From Rhizophagus irregularis (Eukaryota; Glomeromycota; Glomeromycetes; Glomerales; Glomeraceae): DNA of 64,000 bases. Position 1 is the first letter of the stretch. Each line of letters starts with the position of its first letter. Below the pieces are notes generated by a model. It was not told the DNA's origin. It worked only from the letters and a program-made list of their open reading frames with translations, and ran no database searches. Positions 23,281-35,319 of the stretch are shown here, piece after piece. Location of the stretch: NCBI RefSeq assembly GCF_026210795.1, contig NC_089449.1, forward strand, positions 3,224,001-3,288,000, written 5' to 3'. The translations under genes were made by a program, and so were the position numbers.

Positions 23281-26200
23281 AAAAACAATGGTAAGATAAC
23301 AATGTAATTATTTAATTTACGCATCAGACCGAATGTTACAATTCGCTCTCTAGACACGATAACTTACGATACGGTATCACGTGGTTGCATTATTTTTTTT
23401 TTCATTATTTTTTTTTTAAAAAAAAAAAATTTCTTGGTAGGTTTAATTTATTATATAATTTAATATTTAATAATTTTAATACATATATATGAATTTAATT
23501 ATACTTGTACACAAAAAAAAAAAAAAAAATTTACGTGTATGTTGATTAAAGAGAGACAAAAGTTATTAACAACCTTTCTAAATATCATAAAAGAATGTAA
23601 TATTGTGTTCAGTTTTCTAATTCTAATAAAAGAATGTGCTGTATTTGTTTAAATTTACCACTCATTCCCACAAACCAATACTCTAATTCTATAAAAGAGA
23701 ATTTTCGTATTTTTATATATTAAAAGTAAAATTAATACTCAACAATAACCAATTCGTTAAATAAGTGTTATTAGTGGCAATTGCATATTTCGGAACACTT
23801 CTAAAAAATAAAGTTTTAATTAGTTATAATGATTATTGAATATTTCATATTATTAAAATAAATTCGTACGTGATGTTCCGCTTCCGAAAGAAATTGAGTT
23901 TTATGTTTACGAATAACAACGCTCGCATCCCTGGCGGCTGTTATGTAGAACTCCCTTATAAAAGAAGGTTCCTTACTCCATAACATAGCTGCTATGGAGC
24001 GAATATAGTTTGAAGAGAAGTTAAGTCCATGAATTCTTGCTTGTTCATTACAAGCATCGACATAAGGTCCAAAGCCACGGATATTTTTCATGTTACGGAA
24101 TTTAGCATGAATTTTGGCTTCTGGGGATATAATCCTGGAGGTATTTGGTGGAGCCTGTGGGGGAGGTGGTCGAAGAAGTTCTTTTAGTCTGTCGAGTTCA
24201 TGGTTGAGTTGGTCTATTGCTGAGTTATGTGCTTCCATGGTTAGTAGATAGCACAATGCAAAAATTAATTTGTTACGAACGCGTTCATAAATTTATTGCA
24301 ATAAAAATTTTCGATTGTTCAATTCATTTAATTCGTTTATATAACAAAAATTAAATCTATCATTATTTCATATATCGCTATATGATTTCTTTTTAACATC
24401 AAAAAAGGAAAAAAATATGGTAATAATATGATAATGCAATCAATATTATCAAAAATGTACTTGAGATTCCTAAAAAAAAAAAATATTATGAAAAAATTCA
24501 AGTTTTTAGCTGCTTGTTTAATGTATATGCTGTTAGATGCAGTTTTGACGCCCAACTACAAAATTAATTTAGTAGTTTTTGAAAGTAAAAGCGTACTGTT
24601 GATCCGATTACCGTTTCTTTCACGGTTGAAAATGACATTAGATAATTTAATTCTTACTTGTTACTTGTCTTTTTACTTTCAAACAATTAAAAACGGACGT
24701 GCATCAAAACAAACAACTTCAATGAATATCTTTAAATCAATATATTGTAATTTTCTTTGTTTAATACTGTTATCAAATGTATCGATTGCGTCAAATTTCA
24801 AGCCAAAGTTCCATAAAATTTTGATTCGTGGATTATATAATAAAAATTATTGGACAACACAATAAGAAATAAAAAAAAACTCGATGGGGTAAATTGAGGT
24901 GATTGGGGTAAAAAACTAAATTGACACGCTTTAATCAAAATTTCCCACATTTCATTTGAAAAATAAGTACCTATTTTTTTTTTTTTTGGTATAAAGATAG
25001 AAAAGATAACTACTTTACGGAAATTCCGTAAATTCCGTGAGAATTTTTCTTTTTTACATTTTGGGCAATTTGAATGATTTTTTTTTTTTTTTTTTTTTTT
25101 TTGAAACATTTAAAATGTTGTGACTTGTGAAATCTTTTAATATTTTCCACACATATCAGAAAGAATTTTTTTGCATTTGTTTACATTTATAAACATTAAC
25201 AACAGGTTCTTTGCGCGTAATTATTAAGAACGGTTAATGATATAATAAGAATGCAATGAATGTCCGCATAATATGAAAATACTAAAAATATACTTCTGGC
25301 ATAATTTGAAAAGGCGAGATAATGATATGACTAAATTTTCGGAATGTTAAATTCCGAAATTCGCAAGAAAATTATTTTCTTAAAGTTTTCGTGCGCGAAA
25401 GAAAGTGTTTTTTTTATATAATAAATTAAAAAATAAAATAATAAACTTTTAAAAAATTCTTTTTTTTAAATGCAAAATACCTCATATTTACTAAAGCGAA
25501 ATGTAAAGCGTTAACGGTAATCTTATTTTTATACGCGTGTAATTTAGAGTTATTACAGTAATTATGTATGTTAACAGATTAAGCAATTCATATACATATT
25601 TGAACAATGAAAATAAATAAGACAATAATTATTTAATTACATTATTGGAACGAGTGATAAAAAAGATAACTAAAACTTGTTTTTCGGAATTCGGAATTGC
25701 GGCGTTTTGATGTTTATTATTATTATTCGCGATAAAATCGTTCTAGATTTTTATTAAATTTTTTTTTTTCTTTCGTGTGAAAATATTCATGCATAAAATA
25801 ATAACTAACATATTTACATTTGGGTCATTTGCTAGAAAAATGACCTTCTGAGGATTTTTCAATAAAAATTGAGATTTTTATTGTTCTTTATTTTTTACAG
25901 CAAATAAACTAAAATGAGATTAACTTTAAAATTTAGCTAAAAAAAATCTCAAAAGGTCATTTTCCTAGCAAAAAACCCATTTATAGTATTTATGATAACG
26001 CCCAACAATCCCTGTATTGTAAATTATCAATGAGCGGTTAACAATTTAATAAGCATGTCATAAATGAAATGCCCCACATTTCATTTAATTTTTTTCGAAA
26101 AATAACAATTAAAAATGTCCCATTTTTAGTTCAGCCCTCAATAGACATCTTGCATCACTTGAAACATGAAATAAACTTTTGATACCAAATTCGGTATCCA
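23281..26200 (+). repeat. triplicated HMG segment, unit 1
   Basis: Anchors shared in order with units 2 and 3 are AAAACAATGGTAAGATAAC at 23281, the HMG-box gene (minus strand, ATG at 24238), GCCCAAC near 24550, TGTTGATCCGATTACCGTTT near 24597, ATGCAATGAATGTC near 25250, and CTTGAAACATGAAATAAAC near 26158. The same series recurs from 28893 and 32885. Between anchors the units have diverged by many small changes, so the duplication is not recent. Confidence 0.7.
23771..24238 (-). CDS. HMG-box (MATA-type) protein 1, two exons, 132 aa
   Basis: Exon 1 is 24238-23870, the intron 23869-23801 (GTACGA to TTTTTTAG, 69 nt), and exon 2 23800-23771. The ATG at 24238 (MEAHNSAIDQ) is preferred over the one at 24256 because the paralogue at 29707 starts with a similar acidic leader. 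An N-terminal coiled segment and a Pro-rich stretch (PPPPQAPP) precede an HMG-like domain at about residues 45-120 (FGPYVDACNEQARIHGLNF; SIAAMLWSKEPSFIREFY; AARDASVVIRKHKTQF). The second exon encodes only KCSEICNCH, a Cys/His-rich tail resembling that of the paralogue at 29.2 kb. The likely role is nuclear DNA binding; MATA-HMG genes are expanded in arbuscular mycorrhizal fungi. If the intron were retained the protein would end a few residues later with a hydrophobic tail. Confidence 0.75.
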
Positions 26201-27190
26201 AAAATCTGATACGCGAGATAAATCATAAGTGGAATTCTTTTTCAGAATACTTTTGAATGAACCATAGAAGCATCTAAATTTCTTTTTATGACAAAATCCG
26301 GTCTAAATATATTATGTAACGAGCAGGTAAAAATTCAAATTGTAAAATTACGTTATTTACTTAAGAAATTGCGTAAATTTCAATAAAATAAATTATCATT
26401 CTATTATGTCTTTTAAAACTTCCTATAAAGGTTTAATGTTTTGCAAACACGTAATCACGTGAACTAGCGCGCACGATTTTAACGAAATTTTACATTGTTG
26501 TGTTTTTTGTTTCTTCTCATAAATTTGAAGATTGATTTCCGAGAACGACATGTACAACTAAGAACTTTGGTTAGTTATTATCACACTTAATAGATTCCTT
26601 ACTACATTAAATAAAAATAATTTTTCGGCGGCATAAACATTTATGCCAAAAGGAAATTTGAATAATTACATTTTAATCACTGCGTGTATTTATGTTTTTA
26701 ATACATACAAACTTAATAATTTCAATGGAACTAAATTTGTTTTGAAAATTTATTAAAAAAATGTTCAACCACTTCTTCAGGCATTGTTCGTTGAACGTCT
26801 TCTAAAATTTCTGAAAAATCCATTTTATTCTTCAAGAAGTTAAACTCTTTCGTCAACTTGTCCACATCTTCTTTATATACTTATTTTTTTCATTTGTCGA
26901 CCGTTAACAAAGATTTCTCATTATCGAATAATAATATCTAGCTGTAATTTATATATTTTATATATCTTGACAAGTGATTTCTTTTATCGAAATTTAATAA
27001 CCAATAATATAATTTTTTTTGTTACATTAATTCATGTGAAAAAAAATTATTCGTAGTTCGTGTAACGTTATTATAAAAGGTTTCAATGAATAACGACCAA
27101 AGAAAATATATAGCAAGTTAATTTGGACGTCCCACTCTATCTCTCGCCCTTTCCCTCACCTTTTCTCTTATCATTATCGCTCTTCCATCA

Positions 27191-27445
27191 ATGTTGCTTC
27201 ATCGTGATCAGGTGGATACAAGTTTTTTAAAAGATTTGGTTAATTCAGCAACAATAGATACATTGAAGAATATATGCTATAATATGTATGAACCGATGTT
27301 AAATTTTATTATTTATAGCATTTATTCGCTTTTGTTAATTTTTGTTAAAGTGTTATTACCAAATTGTTTATATTTAACTTTTGCCTTTAGTCATATTAGT
27401 CATATTATAATGTATAAAATATACGTAATTTGGAGGTTCAATTAA
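27191..27445 (+). CDS. possible small membrane protein, 84 aa
   Basis: The ATG follows a leader of about 55 bases that is strongly C/T-rich (CTCTCGCCCTTTCCCTCACC), like fungal promoter/leader sequences. The product has a soluble start (LLHRDQVDTSFLKDLVNS) and then one long hydrophobic stretch at about residues 36-75 that could span a membrane. I know no family for it. The A+T-rich codons make a chance frame quite possible. Confidence 0.25.
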   Translation: MLLHRDQVDTSFLKDLVNSATIDTLKNICYNMYEPMLNFIIYSIYSLLLIFVKVLLPNCLYLTFAFSHISHIIMYKIYVIWRFN

Positions 27446-28311
27446 TGTCCATATTATTAAAGTTCCGTTCAAAGACGAAGTTTGTCTTTAATTTTACGCG
27501 AGTCGTAGGACATGTCATCATTTGTCATTATTTTATAAGTAAATCAAAGGAAAAGAAATATTTACTAATTATTTAACTTTTAAATTATTTTAACGATCGT
27601 TAAATTAATTAAAACTTCAATTAAACTCTTAATAATGTCACATTCGATACGAAATTTTTGCAGGGGGTTTATTTGATCGGCAAATTGCCCTAGTAATGTG
27701 ATGTCAGATGACTGTTAACGTGCAGTAATGCTGATAATGTAGGCCGGCGTCATCTGACGCAAATCCGAACTTTTTAATGTAATTGATTAACGCTTAAAAC
27801 TTACCATAACTCGATTCTTTATTATTTTTTTTTTCTGCCAAATATCCCTATAAAAAAATTTTTTAGAAAATTGATTATATGTCGGAGTTTTTTCGAAACA
27901 AAACTAGAAAAATGGTCATTTATCCAGAAAATTTTTTATGGGGTAATTTCTTTAGAAAGGATTGTTTTTCTTATATTCTTTTACATATTTTTCTTCTTAT
28001 ATATCAAAAATAAAAAAATAAAAAAAAAATGTACAGTATAACATTATAACGAAGGAAAAGGTCATTTTAGAAATATGAAAAATTTAATTCCTGGTCATGT
28101 TAATAATATGCATTATTTTTTATGTCTAATATAAGTAAAATTTGCATTATTTTTATTTTGTTGAGTTATAAAAGAATTTTTGATAAAAAAGTTTTTTTAA
28201 AAAAAATTTGAATAACGGAATATTCTTTTATTTTCGAGGGTTTTTCATATACAATCATAATTTTACTTTAATCTAATGTGACTAAATTAAATTACATGAA
28301 AAGTAAAACTT

Positions 28312-28349
28312 ATGCGTAAATTGCGTAAATTGCGTAAATTGTGTAAATT
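28312..28349 (+). repeat. 9-bp tandem repeat, about four copies
   Basis: TGCGTAAAT is repeated three times and followed by TGTGTAAAT. The GCGTAAATT word recurs elsewhere in the window, for example in the repeats at 54 and 59.5 kb. Confidence 0.75.
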
Positions 28350-28892
28350 TATGAACAATTCTCTTTGACTATCTTGGACTATCTGAAAGTGCGCGTGTGT
28401 AACCATCACGACAATACTAAAATTATGAATTTCCAGTCTAGGTTGTGATTTTATTTGATTACATAATTGAATATACCTTATAAAAAAAATTCTGGAAAAA
28501 ACTAGTTTTATTCCGAAGAAACTCAGACACGTGATCATTTTCTGAAAAATTTTTTATGGGCAATACATATGAATAAAATTAATACACTCTAGATAGTCGT
28601 CAATTTTTTTTTAAGCCTGTATTCGAGTATCTGTAGTACAGGCAAACATTATTATAATTCCGGCCAGCATAATATTTCCTGGAATCAAAGGTAAAAATTG
28701 TTTTGTCTCCCATTTTTTTCGTAATTAACGATCATATTCATTATAGTACGCTTGTTAATCATGTACGTGAATTTTAAGGCCAAATATGATTCATAGAAAG
28801 AAAATATTTCAATCGAAATAATTGCATTTAAAACTTTCTTATATGGTAATGAACTTACCAAACATGAAGTCAATTAATGTAGTCATTTCATA

Positions 28893-31440
28893 AAAACAAT
28901 GGTAAAAATAACAATGGCACAATATTTTACAATTTAAACGTATTAAACACTTTTATTTATTATTTACAAAAAATTCGGTACTACTATTTATTATGCATCT
29001 CCAGTAGTACTACTATATAATATAATGGAAGTTATATGTATAATGATTTCAGGGGCAACCCATTCTAACTTAAATGAGAAAGAAAAAAGTGTTTACGTGA
29101 AATAATATAATATAAGAATACAAAAAAAAAAAGGTGAACGTGGATGATGAAAAGTTTCAGCTAGGATTTATCGGTAGTTTGGTAGTTTGATGTCTAATTT
29201 CAATGACACTAAGCGTTGTGGTTGTGATTTGGACATCCTTCACATTTCTAATAATTAAAGTATAATTAATTATATTTATATTTTTTTTTTATATTTAAAT
29301 AATTTCTGTATTAAAGAATAAATTCTTACATGTTCTGGGAATTGTCCATTGTGGTAATTGTTTATATGAGCAGCTTCTACAGCAATATCAATATACACTT
29401 GTTTTATGGCGGCTGATTCATTGCGCCATAAATTGGAGGCCATCAAAGAAATTTCGGAGGGTAATAAGGTCAGGCCCTGGTCTTGAGCTCGTAGAATGCA
29501 AGCGCGTCGATAAACCTTCATACCGTAAAATTGTTTTGAATCGCGATAACCCGCGATATCTTCTGGTACAAGGTCAAGGGCGGAAGGTGGAGTCAATGGC
29601 CGAACTCGGTCAAGTTCTACGAAGGGGGTGTTGTTTGGTGGATTCACGACGAGAACAGTTGACGATAATAATTGTTTAAAGCTTTCAAATCCATTATCCA
29701 CATCCATAGTATCTAAAGAGTGTTGGCAGTCGAGTATTTAATGAGTGTTTATGAGTTTGTAATAAAAAAATAATAAAAGTATGTCCAAATCTCTAAGAAA
29801 ATTTATTAACGGAGTCATGATTAAAAGAGAACGTTTTGTTTATATAAAAAAAAAAAAAATTTAATCTGTTCTGTTACTTCAATATACAATTTCTTTAAAA
29901 ATTTAATAATATCAAAAAATGGAAAGAATTATGGTCATTCATGCAATTAAAATTTTAAAAGTCTGCCAGGCCTGTATATGCAGTTAAGAACGCCCAACTT
30001 CAATTTATTTAGTAATGCATAAAAGAGAAAAAAAGTGTGATGTTGATCTAGCTACCGTTTCTTAATGTTTCAGAATATTATTATTAGATAATTTTTGTTT
30101 CTTGAAAAATATAACTTGCAGCAAAAAAAAAGAGATTATCCAAAAAAAAAAAATTTAAAATAATCCATCAAAATTTTCATTGTTCTAATACGGTATATGT
30201 ACGTTTCTTTGCGTCAATGTTTAAGCCAAAATTCCAAAACATTAAGTCGCGAAAGCTTATATAGTAATAACAACAGTTATTTACACAATAAGTATGTAAT
30301 GAATGTACTTTCATCAAGTTCCAAAAAAAAAAATTATGCCAAAACATTCCGCAAATCATTTGAAAACCGGGATGTAAATTTTTTAAAAAAAGATTAAAAG
30401 ATAACTCGCATTCGGGAATCCCATAAAAAAAAAAAATTTCTTTTTGTTTTTAGAAATTCACGTTAAATGTCAAAAGTAATTCTGCAGTATATCAATAAAT
30501 TTTCTTCATGCGTTTACTTTCACATCGTGAGAGACGGTAAATGATATAATAAGCATGCATGAATGTCAGCATATTAGCTAATAATTATTCAAAAAGCACA
30601 TTTTTAGTATAATTAAAATTTTATTTTTTAAAAAAAAAAATTATTAAAATTATTTTATATGTATATATAAAAAAAAATATAGGTTTATAAAATCATGAAT
30701 GACTATTAATAAATTATTTTAAAATAATTTAACAAAGTTAACGAAAATCTTCATTTATAAGCCAATAGAAAACTGTTTCTTCATGTTCTTATGTACAATA
30801 CTTAAGAATTCTTGGAATTCTTGTGAACTTGTGAGTATTATTATCAGTTACGAGATGTGAAGCAGTTTTAACGAAAAAAAAATCTCATTATTCATGTGCT
30901 TGTAAATTTGAACAATGGAAATAAACAATGAATAATTCTATTAGTATTTTAAAAGGGGATAATGGACTTTTCGTATATCCAAACATCCAATAAATTTCTT
31001 GAGCGTGTCATAAATTTAAAAAGATTTATACAATTAACAATATAATAAGTATGTCCATGAATGGTTGCATCTACCATTCATTTATTTCCAAAAGAATCAG
31101 TGTTTCAAAACATTGCATGAAAGATAAACTTTTGTTCTAACCGTTTTTGAATTGTTATTTGATAACTGTAATGAGAATTTTTTTTTTTATCATGCAATAT
31201 TATATATAATAATACTTTCCTTATTTTATTTTATTTTTTTATATATACATATATTATATAATAAAAAAAGTCGGCACGTGCATGCGAAGTTTTTGAAAAT
31301 TTCGGAATTTTTTTTTTCATCGTATTAAAAATATTATATTAAATACATAAAACTTGTTTTAATGATATCATATTTTAATTTAGCTTTAAAAAAACCAGCT
31401 TACATACTTGAAACAAAAGATAAACTTTTGATAACCGGCC
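28893..31440 (+). repeat. triplicated HMG segment, unit 2
   Basis: Ordered anchors match units 1 and 3: TAAAAACAATGGTAAAAATA at 28893, the HMG-box gene with ATG at 29707, CGCCCAAC at 29991, GTTGATCTAGCTACCGTTTC at 30042, AGCATGCATGAATGTC near 30552, and CTTGAAACAAAAGATAAAC near 31407. Spacing between anchors differs by up to a few hundred bases from unit 1. Confidence 0.7.
29209..29707 (-). CDS. HMG-box (MATA-type) protein 2, two exons, 138 aa
   Basis: Exon 1 is 29707-29330, the intron 29329-29248 (GTAAGA to ATTATTAG), and exon 2 29247-29209. The first exon encodes an acidic leader (MDVDNGFESFKQLL), a proline-containing linker and an HMG-like domain at about residues 50-120 (GMKVYRRACILRAQDQGLTL; ASNLWRNESAAIKQVYIDIA; AHINNYHNGQFPEH). 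The second exon encodes just KCEGCPNHNHNA, a Cys/His tail that parallels KCSEICNCH in the copy at 23.8 kb; both introns interrupt the gene at the same point in phase 0. The conserved micro-exon argues that the splice is real and selected. The expected role is nuclear DNA binding. There is no sign of a frameshift. Confidence 0.75.
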
Positions 31441-33080
31441 GAAAATAATCTAATATGCGAGATAATTTTTTATGAGAATTTTTTTTTCTTTTTTTTTTCC
31501 TCAAAATGAACCATAAAAATATCTAATAATATTTTTAAAGAGCATAAGTTATTTTACGTAAATTATGTTGTTTAAATAATTAATTACTCAGATTTGATAA
31601 AAGAATTATCTGGATTGGTCTATTTCAGTAGAATCACATGTTTCGAGACAACGCGTTTACTATACGATGTATACGATGAGTGCTTTATCGCATTTTCTAC
31701 TAGACTTTTTTATTTTAAATATCAAAAAAATAATATAGAATAAAATAAAAATAATTTTTTCGATAGCATAAAATATATTATATAATTTCTTTGTCTTTAA
31801 TTTATGGTTACATTATTATTTTTGTAATTATGATTGGTTCATGATATATACAATTAATTACCAAATTTTAAGGTTTTCTTTTAAAGTAAGAAAATTTTAA
31901 TAATAAAACATTGTCTAAAAAGAGTCTTTTCGTTAAAGTATGGTAGTATTTGAACTGTGTATTTAATATCCATATTGTTCATATTTGCGAAAACATTAGA
32001 TAGTTCGAGAAATATCGTAGTGGAAATTCATAGAATTTCCATCCGGTGACTAGAAAATTATACGTCACTTTATTTTTCAATCATCATCATTTACAGAGGA
32101 CTAATAAATTGAGACCGTTTCTAATCGTGCTAATCGTGCTAATGTATGCGTCATTTTAATGTATGCGTCATTTTATGTATAATAAAAATTATTTATATCT
32201 GATTAAAATTTAATATATAACGCTAATATTTTTTATAAAAAAAAAAAAAATTCGAATAATGGAATATTCTAATTTAAGACTTTCATATATACAACAATAC
32301 TTATATCATTATCATATGCGTTGAGTAAAGTTATAATATCTGTAGTACCTGCAAATACTATTGTAGTAATTACGGCCTCCTTGAATCCACGAGTAAAATT
32401 ACAGTAAAATTACAGTCGTCTTTTTTGACCCATAACATTGATCATATTTTATTTCAAGCCGTAATTATAACTTTGATATCACATGACCTCACATACTAAT
32501 GATTTTATTCACTATACTAGTATAATAATACTCGTTAAATACTACTATGTTGGGCCAGCCTAAATCTCTTAGTCGGGTTATTACTAAATATAGGTGTAGT
32601 GTAGTTGTTCCTTTTGTAAGGGCCTAGCTCCCAAGTTTGTATGACTCCCGTCATTGTCTTAATTTTTTTTAAATAAAATAAATAAAATAAAATAAAAAAT
32701 ACACTTTGTTAAATTATCCAAAAAAAAATGACGAGTAAACTTTGAACAATAAAATTACTTGAATAAGGCAACATTTATGTGTGCACATACATCTTCAAGA
32801 GCTGAAAAAATAACGATATTTAAAACTTACTTATATGGTAATGAGCTTATCAAAAAACAGAGTCAAAAATGGATACTCATTCCAATAAAAACAATGAACA
32901 TAACAATGCATATTTATCGATCCATTGTAACTATGTAATCACTTTTATTAATTTTATATACAAAATACAAATAATTCAGTATTACTGTTACAGTTATATT
33001 ACGTACAATGTACGGTATATAATACAAAAAATAAAAAATAATATGTTATAAAAAATTAAAAAAAAAAATTTATATATGTA

Positions 33081-33239
33081 CAGTCATATGTCGGGACATA
33101 AATGAAATGAAATTTTTAGAAAATATCGTTATATTAAAGATATACCGATATTTATATGTTCTCATATATAGTGGGAATGGGAAAATAAAATTTAATAGTA
33201 TATCGGTATATCGAATATCAGTATATCGAGGTTAGACTG
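33081..33239. mobile_element. 159-bp MITE with CAGTC ends and TA flanks
   Basis: The stretch begins CAGTCATATGTCGGG, ends CGAGGTTAGACTG, and has TA immediately on both sides. The right end, reverse complemented, reads CAGTCTAACCTCGATATAC, close to the form of termini known for pogo/Fot1-type members of the Tc1/mariner group. The two ends match well only over the first five bases, so the copy is old or the left boundary is approximate. Confidence 0.5.
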
Positions 33240-33407
33240 TATATATAAAAAAAAATTAGGTTCTGTTCAAGGAATGTTGTTGTATTATGTCAAAGTATTT
33301 AGAATGCGAAGAGTTGCACAATGTTTAATTACTAATAATTAAAAATGATAATTAATAATGATTGGTTTTGATTTTTAAATATTTTTTTTATATTAAATTA
33401 TAAATTC

Positions 33408-33788
33408 TTACTTGTTCATTCGTCTATGATGAAATTCGTACATACGAGCTGTTTCTTCAGCAATATCCCTATAAACTTGTTTTATGTTATCTGGTTCGGA
33501 ATTGTTCCACAACTGTACCGCAATATGAGTAATTGTGTGGAAAGGGTAGCTAAGTCTCTGATTTTGAGCTCGTAACATACATGCGTATTTGTACACTTTC
33601 ATTCCGTCAAACTGTTGCCAATTGCGATAATTAATAATATTTGCTGTTAAAAGGTCTAAAGGAGTAAGAGTAGGTGGCGCTAACGGTTGAACTTGGTTCA
33701 ATGCAGCGGTTACAGCAGGGGGGTTGGGGTTTGCATTATTTTGCACGTTCGCGTACAACAATTGCGCAACTCTCTCTCTTGAATCCAT
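33408..33788 (-). CDS. HMG-box (MATA-type) protein 3, 126 aa
   Basis: The protein has a short leader, a Pro/Asn-rich linker and an HMG-like domain at about residues 48-118 (GMKVYKYACMLRAQNQRLSY; AVQLWNNSEPDNIKQVYRDI; RMYEFHHRRMNK). It is closest to the copy at 29.7 kb. The sequence at its end, GAACAAGTAAGAATT, keeps the donor site used by the other two copies. Here the frame meets TAA directly after RMNK if that site is spliced to the matching ATTATTAG acceptor near 33323; if the intron is read through, it adds only a few residues. The Cys/His micro-exon thus seems lost in this copy. The role is presumed to be nuclear DNA binding. Confidence 0.65.
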   Translation of the reverse strand: MDSRERVAQLLYANVQNNANPNPPAVTAALNQVQPLAPPTLTPLDLLTANIINYRNWQQFDGMKVYKYACMLRAQNQRLSYPFHTITHIAVQLWNNSEPDNIKQVYRDIAEETARMYEFHHRRMNK

Positions 33789-35319
33789 GACGGTTGAAAA
33801 TGGGTAATGAATGGAATGGCAGTGGGTGCAAAATAATATAATATAAAATTTGAAATGTATATCGAGTCATGAATAAAGAGAACGTTTTATTTATATTAAA
33901 AAAATTTAATCTGCTCTGTTACTCCGCCACATAAAATTTTTCTTTTAGAAATTTTGTTTGTAAATATCATTATATTAAAAATGGAAAAAATTATAGTACA
34001 GTACATGATTAATCGTATTTGGATATAACCCCTAGAAAAAAAAAAATATTTTAAATTTAAAATGCTTGCTTTGCAGTATGAACGCCCAAAAATCATATTT
34101 ATTTTGGTAATGCATCAAAGTATAAAGTATGTTGTTGATCCCTCTACAGTTTCAGATTATTATAATTAGTCAAAATTCTTGTATTTACTTTTGAATAAAT
34201 AAAAATGGTAATCCTGCAGCAAAAAAAAAAAGAGGAAAAAAAAAGAAAAAAAAAAAATTTTATAAATGAATATCTAAAAAAAAGTTAAAATGGTACCAAA
34301 AAATTTCTTTGTTCTGATACATTTCTTATGCGTCAATGTTTACAATAAGCCAAAATACCAAAACCTGAATTCGCGAAAGTTTTTACATAATAATAATAAT
34401 AATAACAGTTTATTAAATAATACAATATATACATTTTAATGAATGAAAGTTTCTAAAGGAAAAACAATGAAAGTTTTTAGTCAAAACATTCGGGCATCAA
34501 TTGAAAAAACGGGAGGTAATTTATTGATAAAAAAAAAAAGATAATTTGTATTAGGTTTATTAGGTTTCTTTGCAGCGCGTTTACTATCATATCACGAGAG
34601 ACGGCAAATGAAAAAATAGGCATGCATGAATGTTCACGCATTTCTAAAAGCACGTTTTTAGTTTAATTAATCTTAAAAAAGAAATTTTTTTTTTTTTAAT
34701 AATTTAAAAAAATTGCATCAAATGCATAAAAATGAAACGAAATGAAATGATGTGAAATAAAATATATAATGACTATTAATAAAAATTATCAAAAAAATAT
34801 TTAATCCGATTAACTTTATAAGTCAAAACCTCAACGCGTGTGAAGGATTTTTATCAGTTACAAGATTAAATTAGTGAAACAGTTTAACGATATACAAATT
34901 AAACAAATTAAGAAGCTCATTATTTTATTTTGAACAATGAGAATAAAACAATGACTTAATCTATATATATTATAATGAAGGAATAAACAAAAAACTTGAT
35001 TTCCGGAGTTCGGACTTTGAATAATTTACAAGATTTTCGAGTGTCTGAGCGCCTAACCAGTTATTTGCGCGTATCATAAATTTACACGTTTTATCGGTTT
35101 TATCGGGTATTGTCGGTTTTAACATGTTCATTGAATGATAGTAAAAACGTCATGTTCAAATGAAATTTTACGAAAAATTTTGAAATTTTTTTACAAATTC
35201 GCGTTTATTGAAATATTATTATGTAATATAGTAAATGATATTACATTTTTGGTTTAGTTATGCATTACTTGAAACATAAAGATAAACTTTAGATAACCGG
35301 AATTTGAACCCCGACGAGA

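Larger units (their letters stand above)
32885..35310 (+). repeat. triplicated HMG segment, unit 3
   Basis: Ordered anchors match units 1 and 2: AATAAAAACAATGAACATAA at 32885, the HMG-box gene with ATG at 33788, ACGCCCAAA near 34082, GTTGATCCCTCTACAGTTTC at 34133, GGCATGCATGAATGTTC near 34618, and CTTGAAACATAAAGATAAAC near 35271. A short MITE (33081-33239) lies between its first anchor and the gene. Confidence 0.7.

Noticed and set aside
22950-23357. 135-aa hydrophobic frame on the minus strand
   Set aside because: It runs into the triplicated HMG segment, and the matching stretches near 28.9 and 32.9 kb do not keep the frame.
24428-24865. 145-aa frame on the plus strand
   Set aside because: It lies in the non-coding part of HMG unit 1; units 2 and 3 have stops and indels at the same place.
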